This document shows positions 34,349 to 42,458 of a stretch of 64,000 bases of DNA, piece by piece. Numbering within the stretch: the first letter of the stretch is position 1; every line of letters starts with the position of its first letter. The position numbers were made by a program, and so were the translations under genes. The notes beneath the pieces were generated by a model. That model saw only the letters and a program-made list of their open reading frames with translations. It made no database searches and was not told the origin of the DNA. The stretch comes from JAIQFF01 sp963788505. GTDB taxonomy: Bacteria; Acidobacteriota; Terriglobia; Terriglobales; Acidobacteriaceae. The stretch covers positions 124,001-188,000 of the forward strand of contig CAWBGY010000014.1 of NCBI GenBank assembly GCA_963788505.1, given 5' to 3'.

Positions 34349-35071
34349 CTACTGTTTGTCTTTTTCTTTGGCTTCTTCAGCTTTGCCTTCGGCTACGGCT
34401 TGCGCCTTTGCTTTGCGAATTTCCGCAAGGAACGGCTGGGCTGCGGCTGGAGCTGACACTTTGCCCAAAAGCAAATTCCGAGTCGTGACCTTACGTCCGT
34501 AAATTGCCTTCCGGGAATCATTGTCCTGACGGACTGATGCGCCTTCCAACGTGAGCCCAGCAAACGCACCCTTGGCGCGAGAGTAAGTCAGGATCTCTGT
34601 ATCCAACTTCCAATCGGTTCCAGCCGAGGCATGTCGTCCAACTGGACCGGCTGCTGCTGAAGCGTCCGCTCCAAGCTTGAAATTACTCTCGAGGAGCTTT
34701 TGCATTCCTTTTTCATTCTGAATGATCATAACCAGGTCCACAGCTTCTACACCAATCTGCAGACCCCAGCTTCCGCCAGAAATCGTGATAAACGCCGGCG
34801 CGCTCCAGCCACGCGCCGTGCGGCAGGTGGCCACCCCTTTACCTCCTTTACCTCCGAAGATAAAGCCCCCCTTGACCATGTGCGGTATAACGGCTACGCA
34901 CTTTGCGTGCTCCAACACTTCTTCCGGGATTCCGCTATCAGGCGTACTCATAATTTCGCGGACCACGTTGGTGGCGTTGTCCAGCCGGTCGGTGGCATCC
35001 TCCCGCGCCGACCCTGCCCAGACCAGCGTGCTGAGACTTAACATCGCAATTAAAAACGCTGCTTTTTTCAT
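34349..35071 (-). CDS. Second YSC84/SYLF-domain exported protein
   Basis: 240 residues from ATG 35071, preceded by GGGAGG. The signal peptide MKKAAFLIAMLSLSTLVWAG is followed by the same family blocks as the gene at 1290-1982: SGIPEEVLEHAKCVAVIPHM, GWSAPAFITISGGSWGLQIG, VEAVDLVMIIQNEKGMQKLL, AAGPVGRHASAGTDWKL. The C-terminus has an extra charged tail (AEGKAEEAKEKDKQ) that the chromosomal copy lacks. It is a periplasmic or membrane-associated protein, probably lipid-binding by family. The copy in the island and the copy outside are clearly diverged, so this is imported rather than a fresh local duplication. Confidence 0.87.
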   Translation of the reverse strand: MKKAAFLIAMLSLSTLVWAGSAREDATDRLDNATNVVREIMSTPDSGIPEEVLEHAKCVAVIPHMVKGGFIFGGKGGKGVATCRTARGWSAPAFITISGGSWGLQIGVEAVDLVMIIQNEKGMQKLLESNFKLGADASAAAGPVGRHASAGTDWKLDTEILTYSRAKGAFAGLTLEGASVRQDNDSRKAIYGRKVTTRNLLLGKVSAPAAAQPFLAEIRKAKAQAVAEGKAEEAKEKDKQ

Positions 35072-35222
35072 AAAAAGCCTCCCGTTACTTCGCCTGTACG
35101 CTATGCTTGTACTAGTCAAAACTCGGTGACTGCGGATACACAATCCTGTGATTCCCGACACCGATCGAGGCATCACGTTACAATGTCGGCGATTGCGCAG
35201 GGTTTATTAATCGTTGGCGGCT

Positions 35223-35414
35223 ATGTCACGAGATGAGTCTTTCGCGGCCAATTGGGCCGCTGTGTTCATCATTGCCTGGTCGGAATACCCACCCGCCAGT
35301 AACCACTGGCTGTGCGACGAAGATCAAGAGTTTTGGACCCGCAGGTTCGCTCATAAATACGCAAATCGAATTAGCTTGATGACTCGCGAGTTGTTCCTGA
35401 GGTTGAATTCATGA
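35223..35414 (+). CDS. Possible small gene coupled to the PAP2 gene
   Basis: An open frame starts at ATG 35223 (MSRDESFAANWAAVFIIAWS) and stops at TGA 35412-35414. The stop overlaps the ATG of the PAP2 gene as ATGA, the usual sign of translational coupling. There is no convincing ribosome site before 35223, and the protein matches nothing I know. It may be a real leader gene or chance. Confidence 0.3.
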   Translation: MSRDESFAANWAAVFIIAWSEYPPASNHWLCDEDQEFWTRRFAHKYANRISLMTRELFLRLNS

Positions 35415-36070
35415 GTCGCATCTTGCACTCGGCCCGTGCCGGGCGTCTCTCTCTGTGGTTGGGCGGCTCCGCCCTTGCATTGGGGATGTTCGTCCGTATT
35501 ACGAGGGAGTTGATCGAGGGAGATGTGAGTGCCATGGACAGCTCGATCCTCCTTGCTGTGGCAAAAGAGCGGACTCCATGGCTTACGGTCGCGGCCCTGG
35601 ACGTGACCGCGCTGGGATCGATCACTTTGGTGGTATTGTTTTCCGCCTTCACTCTCGTGGTGTTGCTTGTGTTGCGTGACCGACTGGGCGCCCTCCAGTT
35701 ACTTACGGCTTCGGTGGGAGCAGGAATATTGACGCTTGTAACTAAGAACCTCATCGAAAGGATTCGTCCAGCGGAGGCCCAGCAACTCATCGCAGTGTCG
35801 GGCTTCTCATACCCGAGCGGACATTCGGTTTCGACCTCCGCACTTTATCTGACGATCGCGATCATTGCGGGACATTATGTGCAGCACTCGGGCGCGAGAG
35901 CAGTAATCTTTCTGGCCGTGTCCGCGGTGCTTATCATGATTGGCGCCTCACGCGTCTATCTTGGCGTTCATTATGCGACCGACGTCGTGAGCGGCATCTT
36001 ACTCGGAGCGGCTTGGGCGCTATTGCTCGCCGGATTCTTCACACTCGTTGGTCATCGTCGCTCGTCCTGA
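35411..36070 (+). CDS. PAP2-family membrane phosphatase
   Basis: 219 residues with about six hydrophobic segments. The three acid-phosphatase motifs are present in order: KNLIERIRP (K-x6-RP), YPSGHSVS (PSGH) and SRVYLGVHYATDV (SR-x5-H-x3-D). The protein is therefore an inner-membrane phosphatase acting on lipid phosphates such as undecaprenyl pyrophosphate or phosphatidic acid. The start ATG has GAGG upstream. It is the only confident plus-strand gene of the island. Confidence 0.9.
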   Translation: MSRILHSARAGRLSLWLGGSALALGMFVRITRELIEGDVSAMDSSILLAVAKERTPWLTVAALDVTALGSITLVVLFSAFTLVVLLVLRDRLGALQLLTASVGAGILTLVTKNLIERIRPAEAQQLIAVSGFSYPSGHSVSTSALYLTIAIIAGHYVQHSGARAVIFLAVSAVLIMIGASRVYLGVHYATDVVSGILLGAAWALLLAGFFTLVGHRRSS

Positions 36071-36330
36071 GCGTTTGAGCTGAGCGGTCTATTCTCAAAG
36101 CTGCTTTTCACCCAACGACCAGCGCTTAAGTGTACTCTTGCCCGCTTAGGGGACATCTCCTGGAAGTGCCGGTTGATCGAGGAGATCAAGCAGCTTCGCC
36201 GGTCGGCTCTTTGAGAAGCAAATTTCTGTTTGAGGAATCCCGAATGAAACCATTGGACCGCCAAAGACATTTTTGCCCCTGTTCAATCAAGCCGGGGACC
36301 TGGGTTCAGACCGCTACTTTCTCAGCCCCT

Positions 36331-37630
36331 TTAACGAAGTGACTGGAAGCCAAGGATTTGCGACAAGATCGCATCAAGAATGCTATATGAGCCGTTAAAG
36401 TAGCGGCCGTACCGATACCGGCTGCTGTAGCCATCTTCATAGCCGCGGCGGAAGCCTTGACGAAAGTAGTAATTGTAGTCATCCCGGTCTACGTAATAGC
36501 CGTTATAGCCGTAGTTTGCATCCTGATAGGCATAAGAGCCTCGGTAGTTCGAACGCCAGCGATCCTGGCGGTCTGCCTGTCCGGCCCGGAAGCCTTCCTG
36601 GTAACCGTAGTTAACGGCCTGGCGGAGCAAATCTGCGCCGTATTGATTCGTCTCGTAGTAGTGGCCCCCACGGCGGTAACGATAGGTCGGAGCCGTGTAG
36701 AAATACGGGTCGTTATCGTAATCGGGGTGACCGTCGTTCTGGAGAAATGCTTGCTGTTGACGCAGGCGGCCTAAATAGTCTTCCTGAAAACGGTACTGCG
36801 CCATGCGCTTTTGTTGCTGTAACTGTGCGGTCTGCTGTTGCAGGACACGTTGCTGCTGATCCAGATGTTGACGGTACTGCGTCAGGCGTTGCTGCTGCTG
36901 CTCAATAAGCTGCCGCTGACGCTGTTGTGAAAGACGTTCGCCCTGTTGCTGAGCGCGCTGTTGCTGCTGCTTGTTCTGTTCCTGCTGTTGCTGAGCACGC
37001 TGCTGCTGCTTGTTCTGTTCCTGCTGTTGCTGAGCGCGCTGCTGCTGCTTGTTCTGTTCCTGCTGTTGCTGAGCACGCTGCTGCTGCTGCTGCTGCTGTT
37101 GCTGAGCACGCTGCTGCTGCCTGTTCCTGCTGTTGCTGAGCACGCTGCTGCTGCTTGTTCTGCTGCTGCTGTTGCTGAGCACGCTGCTGCTGCTTGTTCT
37201 GTTCCTGCTGTTGCTGAGCACGCTGTTGCTGCTGCTTGTTCTGTTCCTGCTGTTGCTGAGCACGCTGCTGCTGCTTGTTCTGCTGCTGCTGTTGCTGAGC
37301 ACGCTGCTGCTGCTTGTTCTGTTCCTGCTGTTGCTGAGCACGCTGTTGCTGCTGCTTGTTCTGTTCCTGCTGTTGCTGAGCGCGCTGTTGCTGCTTGTTC
37401 TGTTCCTGCTGTTGCTGAGCACGCTGCTGCTGGGCACCCGGTTTTTGCTGCTTGTTCTGGCCCTGCTGCTGTTTATCTTTGCTTTTCTGCTGCTTTGCAG
37501 GCTTCGCCTGCTGCTCCTGCTTCGAAGGCTTCGCCTCTTGTTGCTGTTGCTCCTGATGTGCGTAGGCAGGAATGATGGTCCCGAGAAGAAGGAATAGAAC
37601 TCCCGTGCTAATAAGTCCAGGCGGTTTCAT
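36331..37630 (-). pseudogene. Gln-rich exported repeat protein with a 5-nt frameshift
   Basis: The gene starts at ATG 37630 (GGAGG upstream) with a signal peptide (MKPPGLISTGVLFLLLGTII) and a Lys/Gln region, then about a dozen copies of a 13-residue unit RAQQQQEQNKQQQ. Near 37120 the unit lacks five bases (AACAA in the coding strand), which throws the frame into Ala/Thr-rich nonsense. The other frame continues the Gln repeats to a C-terminal domain rich in Tyr, Arg and Gly (YGYQEGFRAGQADRQ, then GYEDGYSSRYRYGRYFNG), ending at 36331. The C-terminal domain is intact, so the lesion is recent or reversible. Polar Q-rich repeats suggest a surface or periplasmic spacer. Function unknown. Confidence 0.75.
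37141..37380. repeat. Perfect 120-bp tandem duplication in the CAG/CTG tract
   Basis: Bases 37141-37260 and 37261-37380 are identical over all 120 positions. Each copy holds three 13-14-residue Gln-rich units. The wider tract 36940-37440 is built from the same 36-42-bp units with small differences, so this is a recent higher-order expansion on top of an older array. Confidence 0.95.
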
Positions 37631-37655
37631 GAATATTACCTCCATCACGCTGATT

Positions 37656-37877
37656 TCATGCGCCCATCGCTCGAAGTGTCAGGCGCGGATATTGGGTTCC
37701 AACATGGATGCGGGAGAGTGAATGAAAAAGTCCAAATATGTTCAGACGCCACAGCACCACCGCAATAACTACGACTACATTCAAGATGGACTTAATCGTT
37801 TCCTGCATTGGTACTAAGCGGTTGACCAGCAGAAGTCCCACCACGATCAGAATCGCCAGTATTTGAACCAAGAGCAA
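37656..37877 (-). CDS. Thivi_2564-like small membrane protein
   Basis: 73 residues, start TTG at 37877 with GAGGAG about 11 bases upstream. Helix one (LVQILAILIVVGLLLVNRLV) is followed by the conserved PMQETIKSILNVVVVIAVVL and WRLNIFGLF, the layout of Thivi_2564-type two-helix membrane proteins (usually about 55 residues). The last 20 residues (SRIHVGTQYPRLTLRAMGA) are extra and may come from loss of the normal stop. Function unknown. It lies directly upstream of the Gln-rich gene, 25 bp apart, and is probably co-transcribed. Confidence 0.65.
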   Translation of the reverse strand: MLLVQILAILIVVGLLLVNRLVPMQETIKSILNVVVVIAVVLWRLNIFGLFHSLSRIHVGTQYPRLTLRAMGA

Positions 37878-38041
37878 TAGCGATCGACCTCCTCATTCTT
37901 GGCAGGCCCGCCGTCGGCCTGATCCCCTGTGTTGCTCCACAGGCTCCTGCTTATCTGACTTGTTCCTGCCGACGGGTTCACTTTAATACATCGCGAAGGG
38001 GGTTCTTCAGTGACCCGAGTCACCTTCGGGTGTGAGGGTGC

Positions 38042-38939
38042 TCACGAGGCCGCCGGGACATCGAGCTTGGCCAGTTCACCAGCAAAGAGTGTGTTTTCGG
38101 GGAATTCCGCGACGAGCTCCTTAAGTTGGGTGCGGGCGAGCTCTGGCTTCTTCTCGCGCACTGCGGCCAGCGCCAGCAGAATCTTCGCAAACGGCCGCAG
38201 GTAATGGCCATGATCGGCGGCGGTCGCGAGTTGCTGGAGGCCTACTCTCTTGTCGCCGTGGATTCCAGCGAAGCCAAGGGAAAACTTTTTGATTCCTGGC
38301 AAACTCCCGATGATGTAATTCGCCGCGCCCAGGCCAAGATAGGCATCGGCGGCGTCCGGAGCGGTCACCAATAGTTTCTGTACTTGTCAGCCTCGCGGAT
38401 CATTTTCAGGCTGTCGAGCTGATGCTTATCGATAAGACTGGCATAATCGGCCTCCATACCCAAGCTCAGGGTCATGGCGAACAGGGCGTTTGCATCGCCC
38501 GGGTTCGTCCTCAATCGCTGCTGCGCCAGGTCTTGTGCCTGTTTGTCCGCGCAAAGAAATCTGAGCGCAGCTTTGGGTCTGGTTTGAGAGGGATCTTGCC
38601 AAGAAAACGCTTGTTGTCCCGGAAGAACTCACGAGGTCAGGACGCCCTGCTGAATGAACTCCTCAAACAGATAGCTCGCCGCTACCGAGGCGCTCCCGAG
38701 GGGGTCTTCAGGGTTGGACTCGTGCCAAGTCTCAAACTGGTTGCGAGCTTCCTCAGGTTTTAGTTCGTAAGGAAGGTGAAAGCCGGCGTCGAGCTCTGGC
38801 ACGTGCAAGGCCGGGGGCGGAGTCTGCCCGGAGCTTGCGAGAGCGGATTGAACATCAAGAACCCCTGCCAGCAGCGCGCCGCATAGAAGCGAACAAAAAC
38901 ACGACCGGATCAGCGAAAACCGTCTAATGCCAAGCCGAT
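38042..38939 (-). pseudogene. Exported TPR-type protein broken by at least three frameshifts
   Basis: Four reading-frame pieces follow each other in family order. The N-terminal piece (to 38629) has a signal-like segment, PYELKPEEARNQFETWHESN and SYLFEEFIQQGVLTS. The second begins REFFRDNKRFLGKIPLKPDP. The third reads AQDLAQQRLRTNPGDANALF then MEADYASLIDKHQLDSLK and stops at YRNYW. The last (38371-38042) reads APDAADAYLGLGAANYIIGS then HGDKRVGLQQLATAADHGHY and ends KLDVPAAS. The pattern is that of periplasmic tetratricopeptide proteins found in Acidobacteriota. The gene is dead unless the assembly is poor here. Its 5' end is uncertain because no clear start codon was found. Confidence 0.75.
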
Positions 38940-39533
38940 ACTGTGTCGATCTACCGCAACCTGGGACAGATTCAGACCCTTGGTGGTTCGTGCAGACGTG
39001 AATGAATGCGTCGGCGTGATGTGTCACTGTAATGAAATTGTAATGGTTGCACGATCACAACGAATCGTTTTCAAGCAGAAGGGACCAAATCGACTGATTT
39101 GTAACCCGTTGAAAAAAGGAGTAGAGTACACAATTTTCCAATCGGTTCAGAACCTGCCTGTGTATTGCTAAACCGCTGTACGGGCTTGGAAAAGAGTTGC
39201 TGGACATAACGCTCACCTGCCCCACGGGTCGCCCATGGAACTGCCACTGTAGATGTGGAGGCGGTCGAGCGCGCCGCCGAGATGGGCGAAACCATTGGCG
39301 AAGTCTCCCAGCGATTTCTCACCGAGTGGGCACATCACAGTTTCGGGGACGCGTACGGGGACCCCTAGCACGTTGAGGGGTCGAACGAGCAGGAGACTGA
39401 CGACTGAGATGTCTTCAGGTTCTTCGGAGTGCGCCCCTCTCCGGTCACAGAGCGGGCACAATCCCTTATTTCGTGATGTAGGTTCAGATGCCTTCGCGGA
39501 ACGTCAAAATGCTCCGGAAGCGCGTCCCTCGCG
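38940..39533. other. Right arm of the island, about 590 bp without a confident gene
   Basis: Short frames on both strands have no recognisable sequence or ribosome site. A fragment on the plus strand near 39250-39370 (AAEMGETIGEVSQRFLTEWA-like in one frame) is not convincing. No RNA gene is seen before the tRNA. Confidence 0.4.
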
Positions 39534-39600
39534 GGCTTTGAGGTTGGTGCCGGGAGGGGGAGTTGAACCCCCAAGGTACTAAGTACCGGCGGATTTTGAG
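39534..39600 (-). repeat. Right attachment repeat within tRNA-Leu
   Basis: Identical to 30467-30533 over 67 bp. It supplies the 3' half of the present tRNA-Leu, from anticodon loop to 11 bases past CCA. Recombination between the two copies would excise the 9,067-bp element and leave an intact tRNA. Confidence 0.9.
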
Positions 39601-39632
39601 TCCGCTGCGTCTGCCAGTTCCGCCATCCCGGC
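39545..39632 (-). tRNA. tRNA-Leu (anticodon CAA)
   Basis: The minus strand reads GCCGGGATGGCGGAACTGGC at the 5' end and folds into a full cloverleaf: acceptor GCCGGGA/TCCCGGC, D arm, anticodon stem GCGGA/TCCGC with loop CTCAAAA, a long class II variable arm (GGTAC TTA GTACC) and T arm GGGGG-TTCAACT-CCCCC. The anticodon CAA reads UUG codons. CCA is encoded. The 3' half comes from the inserted element. Confidence 0.95.
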
Positions 39633-39661
39633 TTTGGTCGTAAGCTGCAGAGAAATCAAGC

Positions 39662-40243
39662 TTAATTGATGATTCGGCCCTTGGCAACCTGTCCGTCCAC
39701 AGGGTCACTGTGACCAAAAACGTGACCCTTTTCGGTCACGTGCCCACGTTCGTGCGCTTCCAATTTAAGCATCGCATCCGCAATGTCCGTGCGCGTGACG
39801 GTGGCGTAACGCCCAAAAACGCTACGTCTTTTCCAGCCGCCTATGCTCTGGATGATCCCTTCCGCAGTTCCGGCCCGCCTGAGATTCCGGGCAGCCGTCC
39901 TGCGGAGATCGTGGAACAGCAACCCAGGTATTCCAGCAGCCTTGCAAGCTTTCGCCCAAATCCCACGAAAATCTCGCACAGGTTTACCGTTCTCGCGGGT
40001 AAGAACATAGTCGGCCAGATCCTTTCCAACTGCACAAGCGCACAGCAAGGTATAAACGGCACCTGTCATCACCACCTCGCGGCCTTCCCGGTTCTTTGTT
40101 GTCCCCGGTTCCAGCCGGATGACCCGCTGCGCCAGGTCAACCTGATTGACTTGTAAACTCTTCAGTTCCCTTACGCGCCAGCCATACGTACGCCCGCATT
40201 CCACGATTGCCCGGAGCCACAGTTGAGGGTAAGGACTGGGCAT
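39662..40243 (-). pseudogene. Tyrosine recombinase (integrase), N-terminally truncated
   Basis: 193 residues cover only the catalytic domain: YPQLWLRAIVECGRTYGWRV then RELKSLQVNQVDL (first Arg), TTKNREGREV (Lys), LLFHDLRRTAARNLRRAG (HxxR), IGGWKRRSVFGRYATV (Trp in place of the second His, then the Tyr nucleophile). All catalytic residues are there, but the Arm-binding and core-binding domains (usually 100-200 residues) are missing. Upstream of codon 1 the sequence changes to an unrelated plus-strand frame. The gene ends 29 bp from the 5' end of the tRNA, on the outer side, so it is not inside the 67-bp repeats. It may be the remnant of an earlier element at the same tRNA. Confidence 0.8.
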
Positions 40244-40362
40244 GCAGTCTGCGGGAGTTTGCCAACACGGTGCCCGCCGGCCACGCTCTCGACGACCTTC
40301 GCGTACTCCGGAGACGGATTGAAGAGGGTATCCCGCAGAGTGCCGATTTCCGTATTCGCGCC

Positions 40363-40632
40363 ATGCGCACTGTATTCGGAGAGGTCACCTATTACGACTC
40401 ACGGTCTGGACAGTATTCTCCGATCTCCGGGGCCATCGTCAGGATCCCCGAACTCTCGCTTCAAGCAACGACCGATCGCCAGGGCAAGTTCATCTTGCGG
40501 GAACTGCCTTCGGGCAGCTGCACGCTCACCGTATCTGGGCACTTTCTCTCTCAAACGCGGCAGCTATCAATCCCCGCCAGGCCGATTGAAAGGCAGGAGG
40601 ATTTCAGGATCGCGGGTAGTGAGAATCAATAA
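40363..40632 (+). CDS. Fragment with a carboxypeptidase-regulatory-like (CarboxypepD_reg) fold
   Basis: From ATG 40363 the frame reads MRTVFGEVTYYDSRSGQYSP, then SGAIVRIPELSLQATTDRQG and FILRELPSGSCTLTVSGHF, the pattern of the beta-sandwich that begins many TonB-dependent or exported Acidobacteriota proteins. Only about 89 residues remain and no signal peptide is seen. The open frame extends left to 40207 into the 5' break of the integrase pseudogene, so this is probably a truncated gene at a recombination scar rather than a complete one. Confidence 0.45.
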   Translation: MRTVFGEVTYYDSRSGQYSPISGAIVRIPELSLQATTDRQGKFILRELPSGSCTLTVSGHFLSQTRQLSIPARPIERQEDFRIAGSENQ

Positions 40633-40658
40633 GGAGTTCTGCTGCTCCGACCCGATCT

Positions 40659-42263
40659 CTAGGTCTTGTTCGCTCGACCGCCTTCCTTGATGGATTTGAC
40701 CCGGTAGGCGGCAAAATCGCCCTCGTGTTTGGTCTTGATTGAAATGCGCTCCGTATCGGCCACCTTCCAGACTCGCTCGTAGACCTCTCCGCTGATCAGG
40801 ATCTCGCCGCCGGCAGCGGCCGCGCAGTAGCGGGCTGTGCGATTCACGGTGTCGCCGATCACGGTAAATTCCATTCGGTCCATGGTGCCCACGAATCCAT
40901 GGATAACTTCCCCGCAATGGAGTCCAATGCCAAATTCACGGCAGGGCTTGTGCTGCTGGCGGCGGAGTTCGTTGAGCCGGTTCACCGCGGATTGCATCTC
41001 CACCGCGGCCAAGACTGCGTTTTGATGATGGTTGGGGTCGCTCTCGGGGCTGCCGAAGACCGCCAGAATCGCGTCCCCAATGTACTTATCCAGGGTCCCG
41101 TTGTGAGCAAACAGGACCGGCACCACGACGGCGAAATAATCGTTCAACATCTGGACCACATCGTCAGCATCCATGTCGCTCGCCAGTTTGGTGAAGCCGC
41201 GAATGTCCGCGTTCAGAACGGTCACCTCGCTGCGTTCACCGCCCAGTTGCAAACGGCCGCGATGAGTGAGCAGCCGTTCCGCCACCTTGGGCGAGAACTG
41301 CCGCATCAGATTGCCTTTCGCGGTCGATTCGTTGCGGAGCATGGTTTGCAATTGGTGGTTGGCAACCGCCATGGCGGCGTACTGTGCCACCACGACCAGC
41401 AAGTGCAGATCTTCTTCGGTGAATGTTGTAGCGGCGTCGAGCGCCCCGACGCAGATCACGCCCAGCGCCTTTTCCTGCCAGACCAGTGGAGCATACATGC
41501 CCATGGCGATCTCGTTTTGCACGATGCTCACGCTGACATCGATTTCGACGTTTTTCTTCCAGATAAACGCCTTATGCTCGGTCATGGCGCGGCGCGCCAG
41601 AGTCTCACTCACGTTGGGCACGCGGATGACGTTATGGGCCTTCAGCAGAAGCGCGTCGGTTTCCGGATCGCGAAGCACCACCGCCCAGCTCGCCCGCTTC
41701 GGAATCACTTCAGCTAAACGTTCCACAATCGATGGCAGGAGGGTATCGAGTTTCGTTTTGGCGCAAAATTCAATCGGCAGATCGCAGATGATCTTGAGAC
41801 GCCGGGCAATTTCACCCTCGGCACCCAGGGGTGCGACGCCGAGGTCGGTCGCGTCCAGGTCTTGCGCGATGGCAACCCCGGAACCGCCACTGTCCTCATT
41901 GGCCTCGAGTTCCGTCCCCACCTCCAGGAAACTGGTTCGACCACCCCCTTCGTAACCGACCTCGATGGACTCGATCTCCATCCTGGTTTCTCCGACGCCG
42001 ATGACGTCGCGCAGCTTAAGCTGGTGCTTGCCCGCGGCCTTGATTTCCACATCGTTCAAGCGGGTTCCGCGCGAGCTATTACGGTCTTCGAGCCACCACA
42101 CACCATCTTCAAACCAGATTCTGCCGTGCAGGCGGGAAACCTTCGCGTCGGGCGTCAGATCGAGGCCGATGGGAAATTTATCCTCTGCGCGTCCAAAGAT
42201 GAAGTCCCGGACGGGAATTTCAGAGGTCTTCTGTTGGCCGTGATAAGTGCAAGAAATGCGCAT
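40659..42263 (-). CDS. FHA-GAF-class III adenylate/guanylate cyclase
   Basis: 534 residues in three parts. FHA domain, residues 1-100: FGRAEDK (Arg25), VSRLHGR (Ser43, His46) and RNSSRGTRLNDVEI (Asn70), all phospho-Thr-binding positions. GAF-like domain, about 155-305, ending VVAQYAAMAVANHQL. Class III cyclase domain, about 340-520: metal Asp353 in NADIRGFTKL, Asp397 in DKYIGDAILAVFG (Lys393 just before), and DTVNRTARY (Asn474, Arg478) for the transition state. The catalytic set looks complete, so it should make cAMP or cGMP. No signal or membrane helix is seen; it is cytosolic. The FHA domain suggests recruitment to phosphorylated Thr, for example on the kinase encoded at 44170-49242. Confidence 0.9.
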   Translation of the reverse strand: MRISCTYHGQQKTSEIPVRDFIFGRAEDKFPIGLDLTPDAKVSRLHGRIWFEDGVWWLEDRNSSRGTRLNDVEIKAAGKHQLKLRDVIGVGETRMEIESIEVGYEGGGRTSFLEVGTELEANEDSGGSGVAIAQDLDATDLGVAPLGAEGEIARRLKIICDLPIEFCAKTKLDTLLPSIVERLAEVIPKRASWAVVLRDPETDALLLKAHNVIRVPNVSETLARRAMTEHKAFIWKKNVEIDVSVSIVQNEIAMGMYAPLVWQEKALGVICVGALDAATTFTEEDLHLLVVVAQYAAMAVANHQLQTMLRNESTAKGNLMRQFSPKVAERLLTHRGRLQLGGERSEVTVLNADIRGFTKLASDMDADDVVQMLNDYFAVVVPVLFAHNGTLDKYIGDAILAVFGSPESDPNHHQNAVLAAVEMQSAVNRLNELRRQQHKPCREFGIGLHCGEVIHGFVGTMDRMEFTVIGDTVNRTARYCAAAAGGEILISGEVYERVWKVADTERISIKTKHEGDFAAYRVKSIKEGGRANKT

Positions 42264-42458
42264 CGGACGGGACTAATCATAATCTTCCCGGCATCGGCAA
42301 GGAAATCCTTTATTGGACAGCCTTTACTATCTGCGTGGCAGGGGGATTGGCAGGATCAGGCTCGTCAGGTCAACGGTCCTCGAGCGACAAGTTGACGGGT
42401 TCGATTCCGCAGGTTTACGGCGGGATGACGTCAGGCGACTTCTAAAGGTAACGCTTCT

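Larger units (their letters stand above)
30467..39600. mobile_element. 9.07-kb genomic island in tRNA-Leu, bounded by 67-bp direct repeats
   Basis: A perfect 67-bp direct repeat lies at 30467-30533 and 39534-39600. The right copy is the 3' half of an intact tRNA-Leu on the minus strand (from the anticodon loop to past the 3' end). The left copy is a stranded fragment without the 5' half. This is the classic footprint of tyrosine-recombinase insertion at a tRNA gene: the element brings a new 3' half and displaces the old one. The cargo is described separately and lacks a transposase, phage structural genes or an internal integrase. Three cargo genes are frameshifted, so the island seems old or decaying. 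The only integrase trace is outside, at 39662-40243. Confidence 0.85.

Noticed and set aside
36940..37440. Regularly spaced repeats that could suggest a CRISPR array
   Set aside because: The units are contiguous CAG/CTG-rich codons without unique spacers and encode Gln-rich peptide in frame.
42390..42430. tRNA-like T-arm word GGGTTCGATTCC
   Set aside because: The flanking bases do not form a T stem and no acceptor, D or anticodon arm can be found.
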